This document shows positions 24,386 to 35,289 of a stretch of DNA of 64,000 nucleotides, one piece after another; position 1 is the stretch's first letter; the number at the start of each line of letters is the position of its first letter. The position numbers were made by a program, and so were the translations under genes. Source of the stretch: Linum tenue (Eukaryota; Streptophyta; Magnoliopsida; Malpighiales; Linaceae); assembly GCA_946122785.1 (NCBI GenBank), contig CAMGYJ010000002.1:67295703-67359702 (forward strand). Direction: 5' to 3'. A model generated the notes under the pieces. The model saw only the letters and a program-made list of their open reading frames with translations, was not told the origin of the DNA and searched no databases.

Positions 24386-24600
24386 AGGCCCACTTTAAAT
24401 GAAGAGCTAGATTTTGTTATGCAAGTTATACGCCATAAGGTTACTAATCACTATATTCTGAACCTTGTCTTTGTACATTTTCCCGCACACTTTAAATAAA
24501 GGAGCTAGATCTTGTTATGCAAGTTATACACCATAAATTTACTGATCACTGTATCCTCAATCATGTGCGTTGTACATTTTTCCCGCACACTTGATCCAAT
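24386..24600. repeat. Two-copy tandem duplication, unit about 105 bp
   Basis: Two adjacent units share CACTTTAAAT, GAGCTAGAT, TTGTTATGCAAGTTATAC, CCATAA, TTACT and TTTTCCCGCACACTT. The first spans roughly 24390-24493 and the second 24494-24595. They are diverged by substitutions and small indels. The repeat is non-coding. Confidence 0.75.
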
Positions 24601-24901
24601 CACCTATCAAATGGCTAACCTTAAACTTTCATAAATAGATAGAAGCAAAGCAAATCAAAACACATAAAATAATTAATAATTTATTTTTTAAAGATCCACT
24701 AATATAGGCGATATTCCTAGTGTTAAGTGAAATATGCCAATATATACCACTTAGCTAAATCAATTAGATATGATAAAAAATCAACGGGGGCTTGGATAGA
24801 TCCAATTTGAGCGACGTTCAATTCTGTTCAAGTGATAGAATAGTTTTGTAAGGCGTCATGACAACATCAAGGTACTCTTGGAATGCGGATCCTATGACTA
24901 A

Positions 24902-25738
24902 AGGGTTGTTTGGAAGTTGTGATTCTTCAAATTGATGTATTGAGACAATTAGTGTATTATCATTTGATGGATTGAATCAATTGATGTATTAGGTAAATAT
25001 CTTGTTTGGAGGTTTAAATTGTGTTTTTGTTCCAAAGGTAAAAAAGTTAGTATTGAGTGATTGTGAAGAACCTCAATATTGAGTGATTGTGGTGGGGCCT
25101 CTAAAAAGTAAATGCATGTGTTCTAGTTCTATATAGGGTTAATATTTTCGTATGGCCTGAACTTTGACCAAAATAAACATCCTGGCCAATCTTTTCGATC
25201 TATAACATCCTGGCCCGAACTATACACCAAAATAAACAATTTGGCCAGATCGGACTTTTGACCGTTAACTTGGACGGTCAAACGCGTTGACTGTTAGTCA
25301 ACGCGCCATGTCACTGCCAAGTCAGCATAAAATATTTAAAATAATTCACAATTTCCACACATTTCCTAACTTTAAGTTATTATAAATTAAAAAAAATCAT
25401 CTAATACCTTAGTTAAACCAAAAATAAAAAACGAAAATATCAAATATTTATCAGATCTTCTGACTTGACAGTGACGTGGCGCGTTGACCGTTAGTCAACG
25501 CGTTTGACCGTCCAAGTTAACGGTCAAACATCGGGTTTGGCCAAATTGTTTATTTTGGTGTATAGTTCGGGCTAGGATGTTATAGATCGAAAAGATTGGC
25601 CAGGATGTTTATTTTAGTCAAAGTTCAGACCATACGAAAATATTAACCCTTCTATATAAACCAGAAAAACGACTTAATCTCACAAATACATGAATTAGAT
25701 CAATACATCATTTGAAATCACAACTTCCAAACGACCCC
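24902..25738. mobile_element. PIF/Harbinger-like MITE, 837 bp, hosting a nested MULE-type MITE
   Basis: The left AGGGTTGTTTGGAAGTTGTG and the reverse-complemented right GGGGTCGTTTGGAAGTTGTG form TIRs, with AAATTGATGTATTG-like extensions. TAA flanks both sides (24899-24901 and 25739-25741). The interior between about 25136 and 25649 is a second element. Confidence 0.8.
25136..25649. mobile_element. Long-TIR MULE-type MITE, 514 bp (nested)
   Basis: Near-perfect inverted repeats of about 200 bp each begin GGGTTAATATTTTCGTATGG and share blocks around GACCGTTAACTTGGACGGTC and GTTAGTCAACGCG. They surround a short AT-rich loop. The flanks carry the exact 9-bp duplication TTCTATATA (25127-25135 and 25650-25658). 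The element could fold into a long hairpin if transcribed. Confidence 0.88.
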
Positions 25739-25849
25739 TAAGTGTCTACTTAATTATTTGACTAAGCTCCTTCTAGTTTAGATACATCAATTTAACGGTT
25801 AAAAAATGAAAAGAACTTTCTAATTAGTGATAGAGGTTATTTGGGTATT

Positions 25850-26400
25850 ATGAAAAATTACGAACTATACAAATTGAACCTAAAAACCATACAAACAATA
25901 AAAACTAGAAGAACAAACCATATAAACCAGATTTTCCAACAATACAAATTAGACCGACAAACAATACAAATCATACAAAATGGAAGAACAACCATGTTGA
26001 CTTTGGAGACTCTGTCCCTATATAGAAGAGATCCGTCCCAAAGTGAACCAGATTTTTTTTAGAGATACAAACATGGTGGACAAAAATGACAAACTAGATC
26101 GAGAAACAATACAAAATGGAAAAACAACCACGTTGACTTTGAAAGCTCCATCCCTATATAGAGGAGTTTCATTCCAAAGTCAACCAGTTTTTTTAGACAT
26201 ACAAACATTACAAACATGATAGACAAAAATGATAAATTAGGCCGTCAAACTATACAAATTACATTTACAAACCATATAAAATAGGAAATAAACCGGTTGA
26301 CTTTGGAGGCTCAGACTCAATATAGAGGATTTTCATACAAAAATTAACCAGACTATTTTTTAGTCATATAAACTTTACAAACATTACAGAGTATCATAAA
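25850..26400. repeat. Tandem repeat, about three units of 125-150 bp, with ACAAACAATACAAA spacers
   Basis: Three diverged units share GTTGACTTTG(G/A)A, then GCTC or ACTC, CTATATAGA, a (T)CCAAAGT-like block, AACCAGA-TTTTTT and ATACAAAC. The first starts near 25993, the second near 26130 and the third near 26297. Short open frames here are repeat artefacts. Confidence 0.7.
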
Positions 26401-26985
26401 TAAATTAGGATTATGATAGGGTGATAACAACTCATTTGTTAGCATGATGCTAACACTAACTCAATGCAATATAATTTTTTCCCCTGATTTTTATGTTTAA
26501 GAGGGTGATCATATTTAATGTTGAGTTTTAAAGGGAGACATGCTTGTCATTATTGAAAGTTATAGAGGAACACATGTAGACCACAAGTATCATAAAACAT
26601 AATAGAAACTCAAATAGAAAAATACGACAAACCAAACTACATAGTATAGTAGAAAGCTCATAATGTAGTTAGAAACTTACTACATCACAAAACTCATAAA
26701 ATAGAATAGAAACCTTGTAAAACTTACTACAAGTTTGTTGGACTAAAGAATCTCATAAGATCAAGTTAGCAGATTGGATTGAATCAAGGATGGAAAGAAG
26801 ATTGAATCAATGCATAAATCAATGGGGAGCCGCAAGCAGACAATGGCTACCCAGCAAGCATTGAAGAACATCGAATATACTGTTTGTGGGATTCTTAATT
26901 TGTGGTATAAGAGTAGATTTGGATCAAATTAAATAATAAAACAAGATCGATGAATTCACCCTAGAAGATATCTGGAGGCGACTGA
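26401..26985. other. AT-rich gene-free DNA
   Basis: Low-complexity CATAAA/GAAACT-containing sequence. The last about 100 bp probably form the 3' UTR of the minus-strand gene ending at 26986. Confidence 0.45.
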
Positions 26986-27507
26986 TCAAAACAAACCATC
27001 CAGTTTGCTAGCTAACGGCGGACAAGCCCTTTTGTAGATAGAAGAAACCGCAAACATAGTAAACAGCAACGCCGCTGGCAAGAAAAACGGCAACGAATCC
27101 AATATGACCCGCTTCCACTCCATTGTTTCGGCCTTGAGTTTCTGGAGCGCCTCCTCGACCTCTTGAACCTTTCTTTTCCTCCCTTCAACAACCTCCACCA
27201 GGTCTCTGTAGTGACCGCTGTTGGATTCCAGACCTGCTTCAGGTTTTTGATTTTCCTCCATCAAATAATTTGTCGCTTCATCAAATGCCTTATTCACGGT
27301 GCCTCCAAACTTGGCCGCCCGCGCGATCTCGTCCCTCAACCGATCGATTCCTTCCTGCAAGTATTTCTTGGCGTTCTCCATGGTCTCCAGTTTCAGCCAT
27401 ACATCTGCGACGTCATTCAATTGTGGATCCAGTACTACTGCAGCTGCTTCCAAATCCGCAGCTTGTTGTTCATGCTCGATCTTGGGTCGGCTTTCCTGGC
27501 GCTTCAT
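26986..27507 (-). CDS. Small coiled-coil, probably tail-anchored protein (173 aa)
   Basis: This is a single intact exon. A hydrophilic N-terminus (MKRQESRPKIEHEQQAADLE) leads into DVWLKLETMENAKKYLQEGI. A long charged heptad-rich region follows to about residue 140. A hydrophobic segment, LPFFLPAALLFTMFAVSSIY (about 143-162), then ends shortly before the stop, consistent with a C-terminal membrane anchor. It is paralogous to the gene at 23128-23755, which lies about 3.2 kb away on the same strand, so the pair is probably a tandem duplication later separated by transposons. I do not recognise a named family and assign no function. The start is the first Met of the open frame; an in-frame upstream alternative is not visible. 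Confidence 0.72.
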   Translation of the reverse strand: MKRQESRPKIEHEQQAADLEAAAVVLDPQLNDVADVWLKLETMENAKKYLQEGIDRLRDEIARAAKFGGTVNKAFDEATNYLMEENQKPEAGLESNSGHYRDLVEVVEGRKRKVQEVEEALQKLKAETMEWKRVILDSLPFFLPAALLFTMFAVSSIYKRACPPLASKLDGLF

Positions 27508-27705
27508 AGGGTGTTTGTGAATGAAGAGAGATAGCTCTCGTTCGACAATTTTTTGCGAGAAAAAAAGGAAAAGTGAAAAATGGTTTTACTTTTTCTTACG
27601 TTTTTGGTTGATATGTTTTTTTTTGTTTTTATCGGAAAGGGTTGCGGAGCACCACTACTATTAATCCAACGTGGCATCGCGATCCTCAAAATGATGGATA
27701 ATATC

Positions 27706-29362
27706 GGAAAAAATCCCAAAGTACACTAGTTTTTAAAAAAAATTCCCAAAATACATAAGTTATAAAAAAAATTCCAAAAGTACACATGTTTGAGCATCAC
27801 CGTTTTAGACAAAAACGGTGAAGGTCATCACCGCTTTTGACCAAGACGGTGAATACTTCACCGTTTCAAACTAAAACGGTGAAGGGTTCACCGCGTTTGT
27901 TAAGAACGGTGAATACTTCACCGTTTTAAACAAAAACGGTGAAGTCTTCATTTGAATTCCAAGTATTTTGATAACTCTAAATGGTTCTCCTCGTCGATAC
28001 GATCGCGCTGCCGAAAACGGCTCGTTATTTCGACCTCAAACGAATAAGATACGCGCGTTTTAGTTTTTAGTACGCAAAAGTAATTACTTTAACGACATGT
28101 GCAGCTTTGAACTCACTTATCTCACTCGTTTGGACTCGGAATTGAGATCTGTAAAATTCTATGTGATCGTGGTTGATTTTCCCAACTCTTTTGTGTTGAG
28201 GGAAGATAATGATTCTTGATAAAATGATCCAGAATATTCATTCGACAACTTAAGTGCGTAGGATAGTTTTTAGACCATGCAAACTCAAATAACAACACCT
28301 AAAAATCACAAAAACAACATTGATAGTTCACTACAATGATAAAACGATAAATTCACTCATTTGCTTCATTTTGGCCCTCATCTCCACCTCTTCCTCCTCG
28401 TCCTCCACGAGTTTGTTGTTGCGGATGTTGGAATTGAGAGAACCCATGATGTAACAACATCATGGGTTCTCTCAATTCCAACATCCGCAACAACAAACTC
28501 CGAACCCCCCGATCATTCGTCAAGCTACCGGTCCAACTCAGCCACCACCACCACCATATGTAACCCCAGTTGGGGCTCGGGTCAAGAGAAATCCGCGACC
28601 AGCCGTTGAGCGAGCCCGCCAAGAAGCAGTGGCGGAGGGGGGAAGAAGGGGTCGAGGACGTCGTGGAGGACGAGGAGGAAGAGGTGGAGATAGGGGCCAA
28701 AATGAAGCAAATGAGTGAATTTATCATTTTATCATTGTAGTGAACTATCAATGTTGTTTTTGTGATTTTTAGGTGTTGTTATTTGAGTTTGCATTGTCTA
28801 AAAACTATCCTACGCACTTAAGTTGTCGAATGAATATTCTGGATCATTTTATCAAGAATCATTATCTTCCCTCAACACAAAAAGGTTGGGAAAATCAACC
28901 ACGATCACATAGAATTTTACAGATCTCAATTCCGAGTCCAAACGAGTGAGATAAGTGAGTTCAAAGCTGCACATGTCGTTAAAGTAACTTTTGCGTACTA
29001 AAAACTAAAACGCGCGTATCTTATTCGTTTGAGGTCGAAATAACGAGCCGTTTTCGGCAGCGCGATCGTATCGACGAGGAGAACCATTTAGAGTTATCAA
29101 AATACTTGGAATTCAAATGAAGACTTCACCGTTTTTGTTTAAAACGGTGAAGTATTCACCGTTCTTAACAAACGCGGTGAACCCTTCACCGTTTTAGTTT
29201 GAAACGGTGAAGTATTAACCGTCTTGGTCAAAAGCGGTGATGACCTTCACCGTTTTTGTCTAAAACGGTGATGCTCAAACATGTGTACTTTTGGAATTTT
29301 TTTTATAACTTATGTATTTTGGGAAATTTTTTTAAAAACTAGTGTACTTTGGGATTTTTTCC
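27706..29362. mobile_element. Long-TIR (fold-back) MULE, 1.66 kb
   Basis: The perfect terminal inverted repeat GGAAAAAATCCCAAAGTACA extends into arms of about 700 bp (27706-28410 and 28661-29362). The arms are nearly identical in reverse complement. The 10-bp duplication GGATAATATC flanks the element (27696-27705 and 29363-29372). The centre (28411-28498) is another palindrome. The plus-strand inner right arm can be read as a Pro-rich then Arg/Gly-rich tail ending near 28716-28718 with NEANE and a stop. It resembles the C-terminal tail of a transposon-borne or plant mobile-domain-type protein, but no full domain remains. Confidence 0.9.
27798..27941. repeat. Array of five 23-bp CACCG...CGGTG palindromes, period about 30 bp (mirrored at about 29126-29270)
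   Basis: Units at 27798, 27829, 27859, 27889 and 27919 each read CACCG, 13 variable bases, CGGTG. The spacing is 31, 30, 30 and 30 bp. The same array occurs inverted in the right arm of the MULE. The inner 13 bases vary while the outer five are fixed. This suggests that the ends are what is maintained, perhaps as protein-binding sites; that role is inference. Confidence 0.85.
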
Positions 29363-29372
29363 GGATAATATC

Positions 29373-29712
29373 TGGGCCAGACTCGGAAACATGTTGTGTG
29401 TAATTGAAGTAAGGGTAGGGCTTGTGAGGAGGGGTTTTATGAAAGTGGCAGACCGGGATTTAATTCTTTTCGTGTTAGGGTGATTAGGCATTTTTGTTAT
29501 TCGTACAAACGTATTTTACTGAAATTTAAAAAATTGAACTTTAATGACTGTTTAGTACTAAGTGACAAATTGTTTGACTGTTTATGATAACTAACATTAA
29601 AACATTGAAACATGAGTGGTAACTTGTTTTCAGATTTACTCTTGAAAATAATCACCACAGTTGCAAGAAATGAAAATTCTATTCACTAACACAATCCATA
29701 CCAAACAAACAA
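29373..29712. other. Gene-free spacer
   Basis: AT-rich sequence between the fold-back MULE and the hAT element. No feature is seen. Confidence 0.5.
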
Positions 29713-29720
29713 GCCGTGAA

Positions 29721-30417
29721 TAGGGATGGCAACAAAACCCGAACCCACGGGTACCCACCCGACCCAACCCGGTCAACGCGGGTAAAATCCGTGTTGACGG
29801 GTTTTGGGCCGGGTTTGGGTTTAAACCCGTTCACTATTCAACGGGTTGGGTTGGATTTGGGTTTAGGTAAACCCGGCCCGTGGGTACCCGCCCACCCATA
29901 TAATTAATTTTTTTGGTATATTTAATATTCTAAACAACTAATCTTATTTATGTTTGTGGAGACGTGTCTAATTTTTTCTTTTTAATTGTGTAGAATGAAG
30001 TTGATGTTATGGAGTGAAGAGTAAAGAAACTTAATTGAAAGGAAGAAGCTTTCAATTAAACATGTTATTTATGGAAAATTTGTGATTTGCTTCATTTTTT
30101 TTTTAGTTTTCTAGATTGGTGTTGAACAATTTGTATAGTTAATTTGTGATTTGCTTGAATTTTCTAGAATGATGTTTTACATATGGATAATTTGTATTGA
30201 GAGATTGATATTTGACTTTAATTTTGATAAGAACTTGTAATTGTAAATTTTTTACGACAAAACCCGTGGGTACCCATGAACCCGCGGGTACCCAACGGGT
30301 TGGGTTGGGTTTGAGTTTTTCAAACCCAGTGGGTTTTACCCCGGGTTTTTTTCAAAGATAAACCCATGAGTTTGGGTTTGGCAAAACCCGATCCAACCCG
30401 ACCAATTGCCATCCCTA
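29721..30417. mobile_element. Non-autonomous hAT element, 697 bp
   Basis: The left TAGGGATGGCAACAAAACCC and the reverse-complemented right TAGGGATGGCAATTGGTCGG form TIRs. The exact 8-bp duplication GCCGTGAA flanks them (29713-29720 and 30418-30425). Subterminal regions are rich in ACCCG/CGGGT motifs on both sides of an AT-rich centre. There is no coding capacity. Confidence 0.92.
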
Positions 30418-30425
30418 GCCGTGAA

Positions 30426-31324
30426 GCAGACATCTTTCCTGGAAAATGTAGGTTACTTGGAATCTAAATTGTTTGTATTCTCCAAAGACTGATTGAATGA
30501 GAAGCCCACGGCCACGAACGGCGCCGTCTGCAGGATGTTGGTTTCTTTCTTTTTCTTTTCCAGTTGCCGAGTCGCTATCCGTTCGTCTCCTTCTTCTTGC
30601 AATATATATACCCAAATAAAGTTAAGAGCCTTGTTCTGCTGTTCATCGGAAGTTCCATGCTTTTGCTTTGTCTGCTTCTGCTGCTGAAAGAAACGGAATC
30701 TTATGCAAAACTAAGCCTGAAACCAAAGCTTGCATCTGCTCGGGTCACCATTCTAGGTATCTTTCCCTTCTCGCTTCTCATTTCAATGATCAGCCTCTAG
30801 GCTAGATCTCTAAACTACCTCACTCGCTTCTTTTGTTTTGCTATTTATTGTTTCCCTGCCATGGCCACTTCTTGAACTTACGAGTTGGGTAGTTATGGAG
30901 TTTCTAGTAAGTTCGTGTTAGAAAGTTGGTGCATTGTTAATGGAAGTTCAGATCTCGCCTTCTCCTAACTCTGCAGGTGCTTACATGCAGGATCTCTCTT
31001 CTACTTTCTTAGCCTTTAGGCTACCAAGTTTGTTCTGCAGTCATGTTTGCCGTTCTTGACCTTAATTTGAAGGGAATATAAATGTGGTTTGCTGGCAATT
31101 TTATTTCTTTTTGTGGTGGGTTTGATTTTTGGTGGGTCTAGGGTTCTGTGTGTAGTTCATATAGCTGCTGTTGGAAGTTGGTGGCATCTCTATATGCTGA
31201 GAACTGAAGTTTTGCATCTCTCCAGTCCAGCAGTTAATGCCATTTTGCCAGCAAGTCTTATCTTTTCCTTTTGATGGTTATGCAGAGATTAGAGTCCTGG
31301 AGTTGTCTCATTAACCCTTTAACC
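30426..31324 (+). other. Probable promoter and intron-containing 5' UTR of the IQD gene
   Basis: T-rich sequence with a plausible first non-coding exon (about 30640-30756) and a 5' UTR intron of about 530 bp ending before 31286. Short frames within it do not resemble known proteins. Confidence 0.45.
30602..30610 (+). promoter_or_regulatory. TATA-like element of the IQD gene
   Basis: ATATATATA lies in a GC-neutral region about 720 bp before the IQD start codon. A probable 5' UTR intron lies between (donor GTAT at 30757, acceptor TGCAG at 31281-31285). The placement is inferred from spacing only. Confidence 0.4.
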
Positions 31325-34297
31325 AATGGGGAAATCTCCAGGGAAGTGGTTGAAGTCCTTGATTCGTGGGAAGAAGTCATCAAAATCTAGTCTTTCGAAA
31401 GAAAAGGATGTTGTAGTAAGTAACCTGTTATCTTTATCCCCTGGGTGGAAGACGAATAACTCCAGTTTTTTTATTAAAAGCTAGAATGATACATGAAGTT
31501 CTTAAGAGAGCAAAATTGTAACACTTCTTCTTGTTCATGGCTGTTTAGAAACCAAATTATGGAGAGCCATTAGTTCCCTCGAAGGCACCTTTAACAGATT
31601 TGGTAGGAAATCCTGAAACACGCACAGTTTCTCAGTCAGTTCCGGGAGTTGGAGTTGGCAGTGGAGTGACTTCGAAACGTGCTGCAATCGCCGAGCCATG
31701 GGCTGAGAAGGTTGCTATTGTTTGTGAAAAGGAAGGTGAAAATGGGAGTTCGGCAACAAGTTCAGGTAATGCTTCTGAGACAGTGAGGCTTCAGGAAGCT
31801 GGAGTGGTGGCACAGGCAGATGTTAGAGGCGATCTGGTACCCTTTTATTTCCCTTCGTTATCCTCTTTTAACAAGTCTGTAACTCTAGTTTCGTCTTCAT
31901 TATCCCAATATGTAAACTTCCATTCATTATTATTTATGGACATTTTTTCTAAAGGTGTGAGAGTCAATGTACCTAGGTTATGTAACATGAGCTTTGTCAA
32001 TGAGGTGTTTATACTATTGGTTGTCCCTTTGGTGGTACCGTTTCCAGTTTCATTTTACTTAGATTGGTTCCATTCTTCAGTTAAATGAGGCAATTTCCAG
32101 CTCCTGCAAGCCATTTTTCTCTCAATGTGTAGTTCTTACCTCTTAAAGTAGGTAGTATATGAATTAAGTTTACTGTCCTCATTTCCCTAGAACCTTGCTT
32201 CTAATAACTAAAGAGCGACTGGATATTCTGTAGCCACCAAAGGAACAATGAGGTGTTTATACTATTGGTTCCCTTTGGTGGTAGCGTTTCCAGTTTCCTT
32301 TTACTTAGATTGGTTCCATTCTTCATTTAAACGAGGCAATTTCCAGCTCCTGTGAGCCATTTTCTCTCAATATGTAGTTCTTACCTCTTACAATATGAAT
32401 TAAATTTTATTTCCTCATTTCCCTAGAACCTAGCTTCTGATAACTAAAGAGCGATTGCATATTCTGTAGCCAATCAATCATCATATTCAGTATTCGCGAC
32501 TGGTTCACAGAATTCTTCAGTTGCCTTTGTAATAACTAATGCAGGAAGTAACTCTATGTTTGGTTGGTTGCTGTTAATTGATTGACCTTCATGTTTCTTT
32601 TTTGAAGGCCCCTCATGAATCTGAAGAGCAAGGACATATAATAAAGTTGCAGACAGTTATCCGTGGCCAATTGGTCAGAAGGCAAGCTATAGCTACCTTA
32701 AATTGTGTATTGGCCATTATAAAGTTTCAAGCACTTGTTCGAGGTCAAACTGTTAGATGTTCAAGTCTTGGAATTGAAGTGCAGAAGACTATCAGCCTTG
32801 ATAAACTTCTGGTAAGAGTTGCTAACTCCTGGACCTTAAGTGGCTGGGCAGCACAATAATGACTATATATTTGTTCATATGTTCATGCTATAGACGATTA
32901 TTTAACACGCGATGTTAAGTAACTTCATGTGATTATGATATACCAGGCTTCAAATGCTACTCGAGGAAATCCTAAATGCACATTATTAGGACAGAAATTT
33001 GAGAATGCGTTTGTTAGAAAGGTGAGATTTGAACTGAACTCCATTATCCCTATGTGACAGATGTGAGTGATTAGTCACTTAATTTGTAAGTATGTAACTC
33101 TTCTGTTCTTTTACAGCTTTTAACTTCAACAGCTACTGCAATGCCTCTATCCCTCAAGTATGCTCCTGCGGAACCCAATTCAGCCATGATGTGGCTGGAC
33201 CGCTGGACAAAGTCAGACTTCTGGAAACATATTTCACAACGGAAGATCAATCTAGAATCAAACTCCACGACTAAGCAAGATAGTGTACAAAGAGTTGAAA
33301 CTCAACGAGGCAGACAAAAACAAGCTGCCAGAAAGTCATCTAGTCTTAATGTTGCCAATGGCATACATGGGAAGCATTTGGAGTCCAACAAACCAAAACG
33401 CAATCCTAGAAAGTCTGCTAGCCCTACTGTAGATGCGGCTGACAACAAGCATCCAGAAAAAGAAATAGTTAGGGTCAAACACACTTCGAGAAAGGCTTCT
33501 GGATCTGCAACGGAAGCTGTTGAAAGAGTTGAAGATATTAAGCCAAAGCTCATTTCAAAGAAGACATCTGGTACTTGTGCCCTTGAGGCTTTAGAGCAGC
33601 TGGACAGCCATGTTTCTGCTGATGTGGCAAAAGATGTTCCAGTAGAAGTTTCAGGTGAAGAAGCTGATGTAATCCCAAGTACAAAACTGAACACCACAGA
33701 GGATATGTCAACTCCAGAGGTCAATGGGGTACTTACTAATGTCGAAGAGAACAATAATGTACTGTTGGATCCACATGACAGGCTTACAGGAAGTGAGAAC
33801 CCGAAAACAAGCCAAAGAAGAGCTTCATTGCCTGCCAATACTGACCAACAGGAGAATGGTGGACTTGGGATACCCAAACGTCCAAGTTATATGGCACCAA
33901 CTGAATCTGTGAGGGCTAAGCTGAGAGCCCAAGGACCCCCAGTGTTCGCACAAGATGTAGTAGTGGAGAAGGATGGTACAGCAACTAGGCGACATTCGCT
34001 GCCATCTTCCATCAATGAGAAGTGTGCTTCCATGTCACCAAGAGCTCATAATAGACCTGTCCACTCAGCAAGTAAAGGGTTTATCAGGAGCGACAGATCT
34101 CTAACCACTTCCAGAGACGGCAGTGGTAAGCACGATTTATTGAGGCAAAATGTGCAATAAAGATTTCTTCTCAATACAAATGCTCACTCAACTTTGTTTT
34201 CACAGTATAGTAAATTAGACAATGACAAGTTCTAATATCAGCTATGTCCTTTGTGCCAGTTTCAGACAGGATGATTAGACCCGACTGGAGAAGGTGA
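31325..34297 (+). CDS. IQ67-domain (IQD) calmodulin-binding protein, six exons, about 565 aa
   Basis: Exons: 31325-31414, 31549-31836, 32608-32811, 32947-33021, 33117-34125, 34266-34297. All have GT-AG introns and matching phase, giving 566 codons. The N-terminus MGKSPGKWLKSLIRGKKSSK is typical of IQDs. The IQ67 region (about 135-190) holds IQ motifs in LQTVIRGQLVRRQA and FQALVRGQTVR, split by introns as in this family. A WLDRW...WKHISQRK block is near 246-265. A long Ser/Lys/Glu-rich disordered region leads to a DUF4005-like RPSYMAPTESVRAKLRAQ (about 477-494), and the end is RMIRPDWRR. The architecture is closest to the IQD28-32 group. IQDs bind calmodulin and localise to microtubules, plasma membrane or nucleus as scaffolds for cell-shape control (family knowledge). 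If the final intron is retained, the frame ends 12 residues after a different tail at 34160. Intron 2 contains a tandem duplication. Confidence 0.93.
31998..32474 (+). repeat. Tandem duplication inside IQD intron 2, unit about 235 bp
   Basis: Two adjacent units (about 31998-32240 and 32246-32474) share long blocks such as CAATGAGGTGTTTATACTAT, TACTTAGATTGGTTCCATTC and TAACTAAAGAGCGA. They end with ATTCTGTAGCCA. The similarity is high but not perfect. Confidence 0.85.
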
Positions 34298-34768
34298 TTT
34301 GGAAGGAGTTGTGTTCTGCATGGATGCTACTACATCGTGCTTGGGGTTAAAGAGAAAAAGCTGTCGAGTTGAATATTTTCCGAGGTAGATGTAATTAGAG
34401 GTTGATATGTGAAGCATTTTGTGTTTATGTTTGTGATTATGATGTTTATGGTGAATAGCTACTGGCCTTAACAGATGCTAAAACATCATGCTTGTCTTTT
34501 GTTTGTCATATATTAGATGTTTTTGACAGAAAACTTCCAATTTCAAAATCTATTATGTTTTCTGGGAAAAGGGTATCATTAAAATCACCATTTGCCTCCA
34601 CAGTATCAGTGAATAGATGCAAAAAATGGGTGAGATGAGAAAATTGTGGCGCAATGAACCTGGGGTGTTGAGAAGAGTGATTCGAACACGAGACCTTTAG
34701 AGGACGGGATGAGAAGATCATTTGATGAAGCAAATGTTTGTTGAGACCTCTCTCTCAGGCTAGTCATT

Positions 34769-34867
34769 GTCAAATGGCCCCCTAGAGTTCCCCCAAACAC
34801 TTCAGTGGGTCAAAAGACTGTAAATCCCCCAATGAAGTGGTCAAGGGAACTCCAGTAGACATTTGAC
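34769..34867 (-). ncRNA. MIR395: MIR395 precursor hairpin a
   Basis: The minus strand carries the 21-nt mature miR395 (starts CTGAAGTGTT, ends GGGGGAACTC) at 34805-34785 on the 3' arm. The opposing 5' arm contains GTTCCCTTGACCACTTCATT (star, about 34850-34830). The stem closes with GTCAAATG paired to CATTTGAC. miR395 guides cleavage of ATP sulfurylase and SULTR2;1-type sulfate transporter mRNAs under sulfur limitation (established in plants). A TATA box lies about 50 bp upstream on the same strand. Confidence 0.95.
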
Positions 34868-34917
34868 TTTCTGGTCTGGTTTTGGTTTCTATGCTGGGAC
34901 ATATGATAGGATCTAGC

Positions 34918-34925
34918 TATTTATA
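34918..34925 (-). promoter_or_regulatory. TATA box of MIR395 a
   Basis: Minus-strand TATAAATA lies within CTATAAATAG, 51 bp upstream of the hairpin base, so transcription would start almost at the hairpin. It is supported by position and motif only. Confidence 0.55.
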
Positions 34926-35289
34926 GGCTACCTGCAGGACGACTTGCCCATTCACTAGTTACCCTTCTGGCCTTATAAAGCAAACCAACTATACAGTAAG
35001 TGAATCTGGATAGAATTGTGGGTAGTATGGAAGTTTCAAAGAGAATATGGCTCTTGATGAAGTTGAGTGGACCCATATTCCCTTCTATCTCCCAATTCTT
35101 CTTCCCACATTTCTGTCCACATTCAAATCGACCATTCATTCATTCACAAAATCCAGCAAGTGTTAGTAAGAGATACAGAGACTGCCATAGATGAAGGGAA
35201 GGCTCTCAAGACATATGCCCATGTCTGGGTTTTTATTAATCTTCTTGGTTCAGTTTTGCAGTAAAGCTTGGAAGTCTTTTTTTGATCTT
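34926..35289. other. Spacer between MIR395 a and the PQQ-protein gene
   Basis: It holds the upstream region of MIR395 a and the probable 3' UTR of the minus-strand gene that stops at 35290. No other feature is seen. Confidence 0.5.

Noticed and set aside
27798..27941. CRISPR-like array
   Set aside because: The units are palindromes with variable centres and 7-8-bp spacers inside a plant transposon. They do not have identical repeats with unique spacers.
33302..33877. 191-aa frame antisense to the IQD gene
   Set aside because: It lies wholly opposite IQD exon 5, is Ser-rich by virtue of the sense codons and has no independent signals.
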